The notes beneath the pieces were generated by a model. It saw only the letters and a list, made by a program, of their open reading frames with translations. It ran no database searches and was not told where the DNA came from. 64,000 nt of DNA. Origin: Lates calcarifer (Eukaryota; Chordata; Actinopteri; Centropomidae). Of the stretch, positions 28,001 through 40,561 are shown piece after piece (the stretch's first letter is position 1; each line of letters starts with the position of its first letter). The stretch spans positions 5,172,892-5,236,891 of the forward strand of contig NC_066836.1 in the NCBI RefSeq assembly GCF_001640805.2, given 5' to 3'. Position numbers and translations under genes: made by a program.

Positions 28001-28765
28001 GAGAGTGGATGTGAGGATATGAGGTGTGTGTGTGTGTGGAGTGAAAATGGGGGAGATGGAGGTTGAGTGAAAGAGGGAGGGAGGTGTGTATGTGGTGCGC
28101 GTTCAGTACACAGAGGTTGAGGTTCCTTCCCAGATGGCAGCTGTTAACTCCACTCACACGCACAGCTGATTAGAAACACATTGAGTCTGGGGCTGCACGC
28201 ACACATGCACAAACACACAAATGCACGCACGCAAATGCACTAATCCGGAATACAGAATATGCACACACACTCAGATGCATACCACACACAAAACAAACAC
28301 ACAATAAAAATATACTCGTGCTTCACATGCTTACAGAAACAGGCACGCACACATCACATGCGAGTTCAAACACACACACACACACACACACACACTCTTC
28401 ACATAAGCACAGGCGTGCAGATGGAGGCCCTCATTACAGCACATGCAACACACAAACACACACATATACAGAAGTTCCCATGCATTTGAAGCCTGTCTGG
28501 TCTCACAGTCCTCCTATATCTAATGTGCCCCTTCACTCCGACACATTCAACTATCCAAGAAATGACTCTAACCCAGGCTGCTGCCGCCGGAGGAGTCCAG
28601 GTGCAGCAGGGCGCCCTCACTTTCCTCCCCGGGACCGGAGCTCTCCGGCTCGGCTGTGCGCACCGGGGATGGCCCCTGGCTCTGCCTCGGCGGCGGGTCC
28701 TCCTCAAACACCAACTTGAACTCGAACTCGCCTTCCTCCCAGCCCGAGCCCGGCGCGGCCCCCAT
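16064..28765 (-). CDS. nfatc4: Nuclear factor of activated T cells 4 (NFATc4)
   Basis: Thirteen coding exons join in phase to 906 aa (human NFATC4 about 902): 28765-28573, 23780-23614, 22600-22088, 22002-21827, 21557-21395, 21091-20991, 20307-20206, 20055-19868, 19599-19459, 19247-19192, 19087-18961, 18241-17519, 16134-16064. The start ATG 28765 gives [20 protein letters not shown], like human NFATC4. Visible parts: calcineurin-docking PSIQIT (about residue 130); Ser/Pro repeats and KKRR (possible NLS) in exon 3; the Rel homology region with DNA-contacting [15 protein letters not shown] (exon 5) and [20 protein letters not shown] (exon 8); the IPT/TIG domain (about 536-645); a Pro/Ser-rich C-terminal activation region; and a last exon reading [10 protein letters not shown], matching the human VSEIIGRDL end. 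The protein is a calcium/calcineurin-activated transcription factor moving from cytoplasm to nucleus. Intron 4 appears to use a GC donor (GC at 21826-21825). Read-through of exon 12 gives an alternative end at 17472. Confidence 0.95.
17472..17518 (-). other. nfatc4: Alternative 3' coding extension of nfatc4 exon 12
   Basis: If the donor at 17518-17517 (GAAG|GTGAGC) is skipped, the frame continues for 15 codons and stops at 17472. This ends the protein with a short hydrophobic tail instead of the conserved last exon at 16134-16064. NFAT genes are known for alternative C-terminal ends, but there is no direct evidence that this form is made. Confidence 0.3.
18311..18681. mobile_element. Transposon-like repeat in nfatc4 intron 11 with DR1 motifs
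   Basis: The block lies between coding exons 11 and 12 of nfatc4. Its ends look inverted: 'ttttatgcctcagcgc' at the left and, reverse-complemented, 'ttttatgcctccgcca' at the right. Internal phrases ('ggtcaaaggtcactgtgact', 'ggccataactcaagaattca') match a widespread teleost repeat from memory. It contains AGGTCA-A-AGGTCA at 414-426 of the 18-kb coordinate (18414-18426), followed directly by a third AGGTCA, and three DR1-spaced half sites at 18558-18577. No protein is encoded. Confidence 0.6.
22620..22850. repeat. Degenerate teleost repeat fragment in nfatc4 intron 2
   Basis: The phrase 'ccagcttctcaaatgtgaag' followed by 'atttgcttttctctg' is typical of a common fish interspersed repeat. A related fragment occurs at 56700-56840 ('gcctctcaaatgtgagtatt'). 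Ends are not clear. Confidence 0.4.
23155..23300. repeat. Partial copy of MITE family B in nfatc4 intron 2
   Basis: It begins 'ttaaagcaacaagatgtaac' and later has 'gcagaaaacaaagcctgtca', matching the complete element at 27176-27538 ('ttaaagcaactctatgtaac', 'acagaaaacaaagcctatca'). The right terminal repeat is missing. Confidence 0.5.
24395..24605. repeat. Abundant teleost interspersed repeat ('gttagcttagcttagcac')
   Basis: This carries the very characteristic fish phrase 'gttagcttagcttagcacaa' followed by 'ctggaaacagggggatacag' and 'ttagcctggctctatctact'. It lies in nfatc4 intron 1. Type (SINE or MITE) cannot be settled by eye. Confidence 0.75.
26032..26485. mobile_element. MITE family A, full-length copy in nfatc4 intron 1
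   Basis: Left end 'tttttaacctgggccttatt' and right end, reverse-complemented, 'tttttgaacctaattttccc' form terminal inverted repeats of about 45 bp, both running inward to 'gtaaatgattg'. The internal segment 'aacaaaaaggatcttactgt' is shared with the copy at 57791-58016. Length is about 450 bp with no transposase. Target-site duplication is not obvious. Confidence 0.65.
27176..27538. mobile_element. MITE family B, full-length copy in nfatc4 intron 1
   Basis: A 363-bp element bounded by inverted repeats of about 21 bp: 'tttaaagcaactctatgtaa' at the left and, reverse-complemented, 'tttaaagcaactttatgcaa' at the right. The interior is non-coding. A truncated relative lies at 23155-23300. Confidence 0.65.
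28190..28480. repeat. CA-rich microsatellite cluster
   Basis: Several imperfect (CA)n tracts, including a pure run near 28371-28396, directly downstream of nfatc4 coding exon 1 (28573-28765), within intron 1. Open frames here are Thr-His repeats with no coding value. Confidence 0.9.
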
Positions 28766-29719
28766 CGCCCTCCGGCAGCAAGGACAGGATACAGATACAG
28801 TGATACAATCTTATCTCCCTGTATCAAGTAGCTACGGCGACTTTAACTGTCTTTAGTGCGCCTGAAAAAAACTTTCCCGGAGATATTCCCAAAACTTTCT
28901 CCTATGTGCGTGTCATTGCGCAAATATCCCTGCTCTTGGAGGGTTTCGGTGTCACTTCAGCAACTTTTCCACGCTGTTTCCACACGATGAGGGCTGCTTC
29001 TTGCTCAGATCTTTAGCAACTTTTTCAGACTTGATGCCTTGCGGTCCAAATTAAATCTTCGCTCGGGATACCTCACAGTCTTTTCCGAAACATACTCCCG
29101 AGATAGAGTCGGCTCTTTCATTCTAGCTCCATCGCCATCCCTGCGGCTTCTCCCTCTTCTTCCCCGTTCAAGACAGAGAGAGGAAAAAAAGTTTATCAAA
29201 TATTTTTGTCGTCCTTTACCCTTAATTGCCTTTGGGTGGGTTTCCCAGCTCCAGTTGGTCGGTTACTCATTCCCCATAGGATCTTAAGCCTGTCAGTCAT
29301 GAATCCCCCCTGCCCAACCTCTAGCCTCCCTCCTCTCCCCCCCTCCCCACTCACTCTGGAGGTTTCTCTTTTAGTCAAACTCACTTAACGTTTACTTAAT
29401 ACTCCAATACCCTGCAAATTTGGCTTTTCTCTGCTGATTCCATCTCATTTTGCATCATCCCAGCATAATTTCCCCGGTGTTTCCCCACTAGAATCAGGTT
29501 TATCTCCACATCATCCCCAGCATCATTAAGTGAGTGACACATTTAAGCCCAAAACAATATGATTATTATTCCAATCATGAGCGGGACTCATGGCAAGCGG
29601 CTCACTGTCTCTAAAACCTGCCATTGTAGGCCGGCTGCACGGCCACCAGGGCTGTGATGTTAACTGTCAGTTACTGCACATAAGAGGGCCTATTTCCTGT
29701 GGCGATGAACACGACAGTC

Positions 29720-30065
29720 CCCCCCCTCCTTAGGCTGTCACTCTCCCCTCTCCTCCCCCTTTCTTCTTTTTTTTCTTTTTACCCCACTCCTCCTTCCTCT
29801 CTTCTCTCCCCACCAACTCCTCCTCGTCCCTCCTTCTCTTGAGTCTCCCCTCCCTCCTTCCTCTCCACCGCAGATCTGTTTCTCATTATCCTCTGTAGTC
29901 TGCTCTCTGTCTGAGTCAGGAGACGAAAAACTTAAATAAACACTCTCTCCCTCTCTCTCTGGCCCTCTCCGCCTCAGCCCAGCTCCTTATTCCTCCTCCT
30001 CTTCCCCCTCCTCCTCCTCCTCTCTGTCTCTCCCCCTCTGTCCTCCCTCCTCGCCCTCCTCCGGT
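29720..30065. repeat. Pyrimidine-rich (CT) low-complexity tract upstream of nfatc4
   Basis: Dense CCTCC, CTCTC and TCCTC units on the plus strand, about 1 kb upstream of the nfatc4 start codon. Such tracts often border vertebrate promoters, but no specific site is claimed. Confidence 0.8.
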
Positions 30066-33000
30066 TCTCACAATCATCAGGCGTATGTTATACTGGAGAG
30101 TAACTGGGGGCTTGTTTCACTCTCCCTGTCATCCTCTTGGGGTTGTGTGGGCAGGCCTTGGATCCTGGACTGCTCTCAAGATGTTACAGTCTGGTTGGGG
30201 AGAGGAATAAGCGCTACCAGCAGGGCAGACTCAGGACTTTTTGAGGCCGTATTCAAGACTCGACAAACCCTTCAACACCATCATCATGTAATTATTAAAT
30301 ACCAGTGGTTAAAAAAAGAACTGAGTTTGATTGGAAGCCCTGTGATAGCTAAAGGTTCCTATACGCAGTCATTTAGTTTGCTATTGGCTGCGACTATTAG
30401 CCTATAAGTTTACAGCCAAGACTATGTATGTCCAAACTGAAGGTATCAGTGCAGAACTCCTGCATCTGACAAATACAGCAACTCACTGAAACCAACAACC
30501 TGACACTGGGTGTACAGAGGTGGGAAAATGTGCAGGGTTTGAACTTCATATAACTTCCTCTGTGACCTGCTGTGTACAAACAAATGCAACAAATGCACCT
30601 GTGGATACTTCTTGATTGATTCTCACCTCTTGACCAGTTCATTCATTTCATCAGGAAGGCTGGTCTGAGCAGTAGTTATGTATTTTTAAGCCTTCTCAGA
30701 CACTACAGTGTTTGCCATGCAATGCCATGAGACAGAATTCTGGAAAATTATCATGAAATTTTTCCTCCATCTTGTATATTCATGAAATCTTTTGTTCTTT
30801 ATTTAATTGTTAGCAAACAAAATGTATATTGCAACCTGGTGACTTTCTGAGTATGGACAGTTAGAAGTGACAGAAGGTTGGATTGCCAGTATCACAGCCT
30901 TTAGCTTTGTATGAGCAGATATACACCATTGTCCTGGAAGAGTCATGTTTCCTCATCTACACTTTATCATGGAGTTTGGAGTTTGGGTGTAAATAATGTT
31001 GGCTTAGTTGGGATTGAAGGTCAAAATAAAGAGAAAGAGATGCAGATGCGTTTGACTTGAAGTCGCCATCAACTGTACAGTAATCCTACTGTAACTTGGT
31101 TTGCCAAAGTGCAAAATGAATTGTTATGGTTTTGTAACCGCCAGTGAATCTTTATGTTAAAAGTTGAACTTGAACTTAAATCTGAGAAACAAAGTACATG
31201 CTTGTACTGTAAGCACATTTTCAGCAGTTCAGATACAGAGCATTTCTGGAAATGGAAAGTTTTTTGTGGGGTTGTGAAACTGTAGTGCTGAATGGCTAGT
31301 AAATTGTTTAAAGCACTGCTGCAATGTGATGGATGAGTGCAACACACAGGAGGAACTGCTGAGTGTCAAGTTTATGGGAGCAGGAGAAGAGGAAGATATT
31401 CTTGTGGTGGTGTTGCCCTCGTGTGGTGAAAGATAGAATAGCTGTAACTTCCCACAAATGTCATTTGTACTTTTATAGCCTGAGGACACAGATTACTGTT
31501 ATCAGTGGAAAACGTTTTGTGACTTTATTCCTGACAGACTGATGTTCTGAATCAGAGGGACAGACACCTAAATGATTTATTATATAGCCCAGGGCTTCAA
31601 CTAAAGTACATATTGTGGTGTTATGATGAACATATACTTGAATTACTCTATCTTCATATAATTACAATATATTCAGATATTGTATATTCAGGCAAGCTGG
31701 TACAGGAAAGTATTGATTTAAGCATTTTTTGCTCAATAATTGTTTAATTTCTATTATAACACGCACATTTAAAAAACATATTCGCTATAAAAGGTTCTTG
31801 ACTTCTTGAAAATGAATGCAACTTGTGGTGCTGTTTTAAAAATACTAAAATAAATTAGATGAATATATGACCTATAGAATTCACACTATCCAGAGATATT
31901 TTAAAACATGAAGTGTTAAGTAAAGTGTTACTTCCTAATTCTGTATATTCATATTTACCTGCTTATATTATAGAATGTGAGTCCAAGCCAGTTTCTCTGA
32001 TATCAAGTATTTGCAACTAACTGACACAAATAGTCTATCAGGAACTACAGCTAAAACCAATGGGAATGTCATTAGTTTTGCAGATATTTAGTCAGAAAAC
32101 AAAGAACTGGACAATTTAATATTTGACCTAATGATTGCAGTAAGTGAAAATTTAGAGGATCTACAAAGTTTTTACAGTTTATCCTGAGGGGAACATGAAT
32201 GTCATGGCAATCCATCCAGTACATCACACAGTGAACCTCCTGGTGGTGCTGAAGAAAAAATCAGAGGATCATAAAAGTCACTAGGGTTCATCCCCTGGGC
32301 ACAATGAATGCGCAAATTTCATGACACCCTTTACAATATTTCTAGATATTTCAGGAAAAGCAGACCAACAACATGGTGATCCCACAAATCCCACGAGTCT
32401 TATCAGAGCACTAAAATATACGGTGACCGTATCTATAGAACCATAAAGACAAATGGGTGACAGCTGTCAGACACAGGGACATTTATTTGACCGTACATCT
32501 TTCAGGTCAAAGTTGAACATTTTGTAACATACATTATACAGTATATGATGAGTAAACAGACGCCACCCTGGACTAAGGAAAGGGAGCCACTCCTTCCCTT
32601 TCTCCAAGAAACATTGTGGTAATGAGTGAGATATGTGTGTACAAAGAAAAGTCTTACAGAAGATAAATAAAACATTACAATGAAAGATATTCTTGAAAGC
32701 AAAGTTTTTAGATTTGTTCTGAGTCAGTTTCCTTGGTCATTCATTTTCAGATCACCTTTCTGTCTTAAAATTCTTTCAGTATCAGGTCTGTTGAAACTAG
32801 AAATTAAGCCTTAATATTAACTCATATTTAATATGTGCGAGAAACATCAGGCTAATTACACTTAGGTGTGTTCTTGAATATTTCCCCGGACCATGTAGAT
32901 AGGTTCTACAAAGGAAGTTCTCTTTTTTCCCCCCAAACCTTAGTTATTTTAAGATGACCTTTTCTGAACAATTTAGCACTGAGGCCCTGTAACACCGTTA

Positions 33001-34279
33001 CACAGTTTAAAAACAAGTATTAACTTGATACAGCAGAACCTGAGATATTGTCTTTTCAAAATCTGGCACCTGCACTACCCACAGTGCATCTATTTGGGTG
33101 TGTTATTCTGGTAGAAGATGAACAACCTCAACCTGTTAGCCCCAGGCAGAGATGACACCCTCAGTTTTTTCTTTTTTTAGACTTGTAGTCTTCAGATTCA
33201 GCCAACACTGACTCAAGTGGTATCACTTTATCAGGTTTAACACATTTAGATCTGGAGCCACATAAAGTTTTTTTGTCACTTACTTGGTAGCGCTCTTTCA
33301 CACCACTTTAAAACTGTGGTTATGTGTACTCTGATGAGATTAAATAGATATAGTATGTATAGTATCTCAAAGTGGTTAAAGTGTTAGGTGTTTGTTCAGA
33401 CCGTTGTGAACACATGCACATTTAGTTGCTTCTCCATTTAAGTGGCACAGATCACAGATAACTCTCTGATAAAGCCATCTGTTTATTTCTGTTTAGGTGT
33501 GAAACTGTATTAACACATGACATCACTTAATAAGCGCATACGTTTATCTGCATGCTGGTGTTAAGAGGTCTGGAGATTCTTGTACATTATCTTCATCTGC
33601 ACATTTTTCTGTTCACCTCTTCGCTGTGTATTTATTATTGGTAGTATTAATGATATATATATTATCTTTTTACTTCCTTTGTCCTAGTAACCATTTCCAT
33701 TTAGGGATCATGAAAGTTTTTCTGATTCTGGTTCAAACTTTTCTTAGAAGGAAGGCGTAACAAACTTCAGCTTCAGGCTTCTCCTCATTTCTGCAGAAAC
33801 CGTAATTCCTGTTAGTGCCAGAGACTTGTATGAACTAGTGAGTGTGAGTTTTATGAGTGTGTGTGTGTGTGTGTGTGCTCTCTGTAGGTGTAGGTACCCC
33901 CAGTGTGCCCACAAGACAGTGAGGGAGCTTGCGCAAACATTTGATTCACCTACCTGTTCAGTCACATTACGTAACAGTTACTGAATCACACAGAGAGAAA
34001 AGTGCCTCCAGACACATTTATTTTGATACGTGACATGTTTTCAAGAAGAATGCACACATGCATTTTTTTTTTTACAAAAAAGCATATTATGTAAAGAGTG
34101 TTATAGCCCAGATATATGAGATACATTCCACAGATGTTCGTATATGTGGGGAAGCAAATAGTAGAATCTTTAAGACAGTGAGAGTTTTAAGGAAGTACAC
34201 ACCTCTGTGCCTCCCTCTCTTAAACCACAACATGTTGCAGCATGTGAGGCAGGACATGATTCAGTTTATCATGGACTGA
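30066..34279. other. Intergenic DNA between nfatc4 and the leukotriene receptor gene
   Basis: No exon or RNA gene was recognised. A degenerate fish repeat lies at about 32155-32370 ('catggcaatccatccagtac', 'aaaagtcactagggttcatc'), and a short GT microsatellite at about 33858-33878. Confidence 0.5.
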
Positions 34280-34397
34280 GGTAACAGAGACAACTCAAAA
34301 GAGAGAGAGACGCCGTAAGAGCCGGACAGAGCGGACAGCAGCAGTGGGATATTAGAATCTGAGACACATCACAGAGAAAGACATCACAAAGGAAAAG
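34280..34397 (+). other. Possible 5' UTR exon of the leukotriene receptor gene
   Basis: A purine- and CG-richer patch ends in AAAAG|GTCAGT (GT at 34398-34399). The receptor start codon is preceded by an acceptor, TTGCCCTCAG, ending at 36599, so at least one upstream leader exon must exist. This is the best-looking donor nearby, but the link is inferred. Confidence 0.3.
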
Positions 34398-36618
34398 GTC
34401 AGTCATTCTTGAATGTTGACAGGAAAACTCTCAACTTTTTGTTTTTCCAACCTCTCATTAACATTTTTCTTCAATCGCTCTGCTGGATTTTACTAACATC
34501 TGCCTCTTTCCTGTTCTCTTTTTCCATCTTAAAATAATAATTTACTTCTCTTGACTTCATTATTTACACCAGCAAGTTTTTTTTTTTCTTTTTATGATTC
34601 ATTATTTTAACACTTGTGGACTACAAGCGAATCCATCTTTATTACTTTACTGGCAAACACAGTTTCTGGCAGGAACATGTGATTTACAGAGTTGTGTTGA
34701 TTTTCAGACTTTTCCAAAAGTGCCTTAGGTTTTGTTTTGTTGATTTTGTACTTGAATAATTGTCAAAAAAAATCATCACATCACATTAAAAGTGTCTTTA
34801 CTTCATTCCCATTTACCAGTTTCTCATGCAATACATAAATTACATCAAAGTTTTTTCTTCCTATTGCATTTTCCACTACAACAATATTTTTACGTGATAT
34901 ATTCACTGTAATTTTAGGTCATAAATGGCAAATCTTTGTGTATTTTGTGTATGTTTCCTGATCTGACAGTTCTGGCAGCCGTCTTGGAAAAACCTAATGA
35001 CACCTGATTTTATTGAAAACTTCAAAGAGTTTTCTTGTAAAAAGTTGTAATGTCTGAAAAACAGAGCTCTCACCCAACAAACAGTGTGTTGCTTAGACTG
35101 AGCTTTCTGTTGCATTTCTTACTCGTGATGTAAGTCTGGCATTAATTCACTCTGTTTACTCATTCACTCTCATATAAGGCTCTTAGGGGAAAATAAACAG
35201 TTGGCTTTAGTGGGACCAGAGCAGTGAAATTAGGACTTAATCATGAAATAAGGACTTGATTTTCTTGTTCTCATGTGGCTTAAATGCTGTTTTGCACAGA
35301 TTATATTGTGATATGATCAGTTTCTGATCCAATGATATTCTCTCTATGTCACTCAAGATTGATGTTTCTACTATGATTGCCATATACAAGTCAGAGATAG
35401 ATACAGGGATGTGTTATTCCTTAAAGGTCAGCCTTCTGTGGCCTCTGCACTCTGTGGGACCAGTTTCCATGTGAAAGGACAGTGAGAAAGAATCTACAGA
35501 AGAGAGACAAATGAGGGCAGAAAAAAGAATGATTCAAAGACCGTGTTGAAATACTGCTCTTGTTTGACGCAGTACTGCTAATGTTTGGCGTGTTTTAGCA
35601 TGCTGCCTCTACGTTGGAAGCACAATGTTGGCTACAAAGTCTAATGTGAATATTTTAGAGGCTGCGTCAGGGTGGCTGCCATCCTCTAGGTCTGTAAACT
35701 GCTTGTGTGCTACTAGTGAACAAATATTTTCTTTATCTTCAATTACTTGTGCACTTATTTTCCACAGAATATATCCATCTTTGACAAGCAGGTGTGCTCA
35801 GAAATTAACAGTCAAGCCCCCAACTTCTCAATAACTTGAATAAAATATTAGGTGAAAGAACCAAATCATTGGTACAATATTGTGATTGTGTATTTTCTAT
35901 CACTATTTTCCTCTTTTTCTGCGATGTTTCATCACTGACAGTTAGAATTGATTTCCTTGTTCCTGTTCCATGTTCCTGTTAACTTTAAAGAAGAGACATA
36001 ATGGCAGTCCACATCACGCACACATATAGACATTTATCAGAAATATGTGACAGCAGTTTAATCAAGGGTTGTCCAACACATAATTGAACATTTTTGAGGA
36101 ACAAAAGAGATGAGAGGACAGTTTATCAGTCTCAAACTAGCCTTTTAAAAACATCAGGACAGAAAACAAGAATTAGAACATCTGCTTCCTTAGTTTTAAT
36201 GATAAAAGTGTGGAGTGTGGTACAATCATAGGTACAATCAGTGTAAAAAGCAAGCCTGCATCTGCCATCATACACCAGTGATGGTGAGGTGAGATTCTTT
36301 ATTCGTGAAGTTATGCAGAAAAGGAAAGAGATAAACTGTCATGCTATGAGCAGAGATTTCTATCTATCAGTCTACTTATCTCTCCCATACGGCAGTGGTA
36401 TACAGCTTGCTAACAGTGACATAAAACAGGTTTCATATAGAGGCCCATTTCTTCCACTTGTGAAAAAAAGTTGGTGTTTTTTAGTTTCAGAATGACAAAA
36501 TAGGAGTGAGATAGAAATATCACCACAACAATGGTATTACTGTCTGAATAGAAGAACCAAAATAAACCTTTTAGTTCTAACTTTGTCTCTTGCCCTCAGG
36601 ATCAAACCTTCTCTAAGC

Positions 36619-38908
36619 ATGACAAACGTCAGTACTCCCCCCCCACATTTGCCTGTCAATGCCACAACCATACAACCAGAGGATAGCAGTGTTGTGAGCA
36701 ATGACTTCTCCACAGCCTTGGGCGCCCTCATCCTCGGCTTGGTCTTCCTCCTGGGCGTCCCTGGCAACTTCTTCATTGTCTGGAGCATCCTGGCACGCAT
36801 CCGACGACGCTCAGTCACCACCATCCTCATCCTCAACCTGGCATTTGCCGATGGCTTTCTCATGATCCTCACCATCTTCTTCATCGTCTACCTCGCCAGG
36901 CAGACATGGGACTTTGGCAACATCATGTGCAAAGGCCTGTTCTACCTGTGCAACGCCAACATGTACGCATCCATCTTTCTCATCACACTGATGAGTGTGC
37001 ACAGGCTGGTGGTTTTGGTGCTTCCAAGAAGAGTGTCCAGGATGGCCAGCAGGAAGGTTGTGAGGAGGGTGATCGTAGGCATGTGGGTGCTGGTGATGGT
37101 CATTGCTATCCCCTCGCTTGTTTTTCGGAACGTGAGAGAGGACAACGCTGAAATGAACAACGACAGACTGGTGTGTGCGCCCAATCACACTGAGGCTCGA
37201 CATGTAAGTAAGCTTAAAAACTCTTTGCTTAAAAACCCCTCACAGTTTCCTGAAGCCCAAGGTGATGTCATCCAATCATTTGTTTTGTCCGACCAAATGC
37301 ACAAAAACACCAGAAGATAAATGAACCTCTGGAGCTCTCTGCCAGCATAGACAAAGAGTTTGATAAATTTGAACTTCTGAACTCATGATTTGAACTTCTA
37401 CAATTCAACAACAAGTCTGTGTGCTGATGATGATCATGAGATAGAATCAGAAGCTCCAGAAGAGGTAGAAAACTGACCTTACATTGAGACTCTTTTCATA
37501 AACCTGCAGTGGCAGCCTAAAGGTTAGAGATGTAAATTTGTCAGTCCAATCCCCAGACCAGGGGATTGACTTCCTCTTAGTAAAACTACCATGAATAAAT
37601 AAAGGTTTAAAAATAGGAAGAAGAAGAAACAAGTTGTGATCACACTGACAAATCATCACTGTTTAAATCGATATTTAAATAATTTTTATTTACACATCCT
37701 GAACTTAATGCAGAGCAACATTAAGCTGGGCTAGCATCCAAACCCTTCCAAATTGTCTCACTGTCTACAACCACTAATTTCAGCTCTACTCTTGTCTTGT
37801 TCTGCCTTGTTTTGACAGATCCATTCATGCCTGCTGAAACCCATGCAATCATTACACATCTGTTTTGTTTTTTTTGTTATCCTCCCATATGCAGGTACGT
37901 TTTCAGTATGCCTTTGAGACAGTGGTGGGATTCATTCTTCCTTATGCAATCATCATAACCAGTTACATCCTTATCCTGAGACGCCTGAGGCAGACCAAGT
38001 TCCAGCGAAAGGTCCGCAGTGAGAAACTCATCCTGGCCATTGTGGTGATGTTTGGCGCTTTCTGGCTGCCGTACCACGTCGTCAACATGATACAGGTGTG
38101 TGGGGATATGTTCACGGTATTATTTATGATCACATGGAATCTGCTCACATTTCTGCTTTTAGATGAATGATGTGACCTTTTTAACGAACACAGTGTTTTG
38201 TTTTGTCCAAGGTTGCGGCTGAATGGTACTCAGAAGGATCGCAGACAAAAAAAATGTGAGTAAGAAAATATTTTCTCACAAAAATCTCAAACAAATATTT
38301 TCACTGACATTTGGTAGTTTTAATTTACCAAAGATTCACAAAACAATACTCTGAAAGGTTGTGACATTAGGTTTTATCCAGTGGTTTTACCTAATGTCAC
38401 ATATGGAGGAAACTGATGGATTTCCACACATTGGTTGAGACTAACATGCACTTTTGTTGAACAATTATTTTTTGTAACATTCTTATAAATACAAATGCAG
38501 ACAAGATTATCCTGTGTGGTTACGTATTTCTTAGATGAAATACCGAGATGTTTGAATATAACTTTAATTTCATGTTTTGCAAACCCTAAATGTAACACCT
38601 GTTAGGTGTAGCTGTGGTCTAAAATGTCTAGTCATCTGTTTATCTGCAGATTGGACAACATCTCTAAGTCCAGTCGTGCAGTGACCTCAGCTCTGGCCTT
38701 CATCAGCAGTTGTGCCAATCCTGTCCTCTACACCTTCGCTGGAAAGTCCTACATAAAGCAGAATGGCTTCGCCTTCATGGCTAAGCTCTTTGAGGGCATA
38801 TCATTGGACCAAACAGGAAACAAAAAGAGTCGGGTCATGGGTAAAGATACTGTGGGAACCAGTCTTGTTGACTCCGCAAACAGCACAGGGGGACAAAATG
38901 GGAGATGA
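36619..38908 (+). CDS. ltb4r: Leukotriene B4 receptor-like G protein-coupled receptor
   Basis: Four coding exons (36619-37203, 37895-38095, 38212-38255, 38650-38908) join in phase to 362 aa, close to mammalian BLT1/BLT2 (352-358). ATG 36619 is chosen because it lies 19 bp after the acceptor at 36599. Seven membrane segments are visible. N-glycosylation sites are N3 and N14. Family marks include LAFAD (D78), the disulfide Cys C114 with the Cys of RLVCAPN, FETVVGFILPY, AFWLPYHVVN in helix 6, SSCANPVLYTFAG in helix 7 and FMAKLFEGIS after it, all close to human BLT1. The product should bind leukotriene B4 or a related lipid and signal through Gi at the surface of leukocytes; this is family knowledge. 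Oddities: the DRY position reads H128-R129-L130, and the coding region is split by three introns whereas the human LTB4R coding region is intronless. BLT1 against BLT2 orthology is not settled. The neighbours nfatc4 and sdr39u1 match human 14q11.2. Confidence 0.88.
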
Positions 38909-40561
38909 ACGTCGAATGAAACATGCAAAACTACATGTGGCATGTGCAGCTTTTGGTTAAAGCAACATTTGAACCTGACTTTTCTGTACTTAAAAAAAAC
39001 CAAACAAACTCAAAGCACCAGCTTAGAGCTGAACATTAAGTATTTTGTTTTGTAGATACAATGTGCTGAAATATAAGTTTGACTGGAAGTCAGTGGTACA
39101 GCCAGAAGAAATGATATTGTTTGTTCCTGACCTGTAAATACTCTTTGTACATTTATATTTTATTACATTTCATGGCAGTGAAAGAGAACACACAATTTAC
39201 AATTATTAATAACTACAACATATAGTACTGTATCTGCTTACAGAGAAATTCCACTGTGAGAAAAACACAAACTTTAATTCTTTATCAGGTAACTACTTAC
39301 TTCAAGCCTCCTTATACGTTATCTAGAAGCAGTACATAAGCATTTCATTAAAGCTTTATAGCACACTATAATGTTTTACACAGCTGTTATTTTTTTAGGG
39401 ATATTTTCATGTACAGTATTTGTCCACAATTCTGTTCTCATTACAACTGTTTTACTTTGTTATTTTCTGTTCGTGCAGCAGTCTCCACTTAAAGGTAGTT
39501 GTTGACAAATACATTAACACTTAAATCAGCTCACATTATCATGTGCTCTAAAACATTAAATTATTATGCACTGCTAAAAAAACTTTAAGGAGCTCAACTC
39601 CATCATCTGTGTACATTCCCATTTAAGGCCGAAGAGATTACCGAACCACATTTATCCAGTTCTTCGTTTAGATTATTGCATCATAAACACAGTCAAAATA
39701 CATCAGTATCAACAGGGGCCTTCATATGGAAAACTCAAATCCATTCTTTAACTATTTGTTTAGAGCAGACCACTTTACGCTCTGTGAAATGTCTGGAGCT
39801 GGACTCTGACGTGTTGTAAAAGCTCTGAACCAACTTTATGGACCGACTGCTCCCAGTTTTCTTCTAAACTGGGCCAGTGTTCAAAATGAGAACATAAATG
39901 AAACCATGAAGCTCAAACTCTTAACCCCTGTTTTATTTACCACATTTTTCAGTTTGTCAATGAAATTTTTAAGTTTGATCACATAGTTTGTTTCATTTTC
40001 TGTAGTGTGGGATTTTTGAAAATACATTTTGAATTTGCACAATGTAAATCTCAGCTTCAGGTTTGAGTCAGTTTTAACACCATTATGCACTGATATATTG
40101 CTTTTCAAGCATTGTACTATAAAAAGTTGTAACATCTTTTTAGATATTTTATATTTTTGAAAACCTGTTGGATTATTATATTGCTTTGTTTTTGATTTAG
40201 AAAAAAAAAAAAAAAAAAAAAAAAGTTTCACTGTGCCATTTCTTTGACTTAGTAACCAACACCCAAGTACTGATGAACATATATTCTGCACTCAACTTTA
40301 CAACCCCTACATGATCTACAAAAATAGAAAAAGGACACACTGTACACACTTTAACACTTATTTGGCTTTATTATGTATCTCAGTTCACTCCATGTCACAA
40401 GATGACACTACAGTGGCCACTTTAGATAAACCTGTGCCAGCTCCACCATAATATCTACATTTATGAAGTTTAAAAAGTTTCACAAATTACAGCTTCAAAC
40501 ATTGATCATAAAAGCAGACTTTATAGCAGAACAGCTGTGCCTTAATTGGACAGAGTATTTA

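Noticed and set aside
28318..28719. 133-codon plus-strand frame antisense to nfatc4 exon 1
   Set aside because: Made of translated CA repeats plus the shadow of GC-rich nfatc4 coding sequence.
36583..36618. Upstream extension of the ltb4r frame
   Set aside because: It starts at TTG and crosses the 3' splice site at 36599; the first ATG in the exon is 36619.
39881..40291. 136-codon minus-strand frame downstream of ltb4r
   Set aside because: Lys/Phe-rich AT composition, contains a translated poly-A tract, no similarity or splice support.
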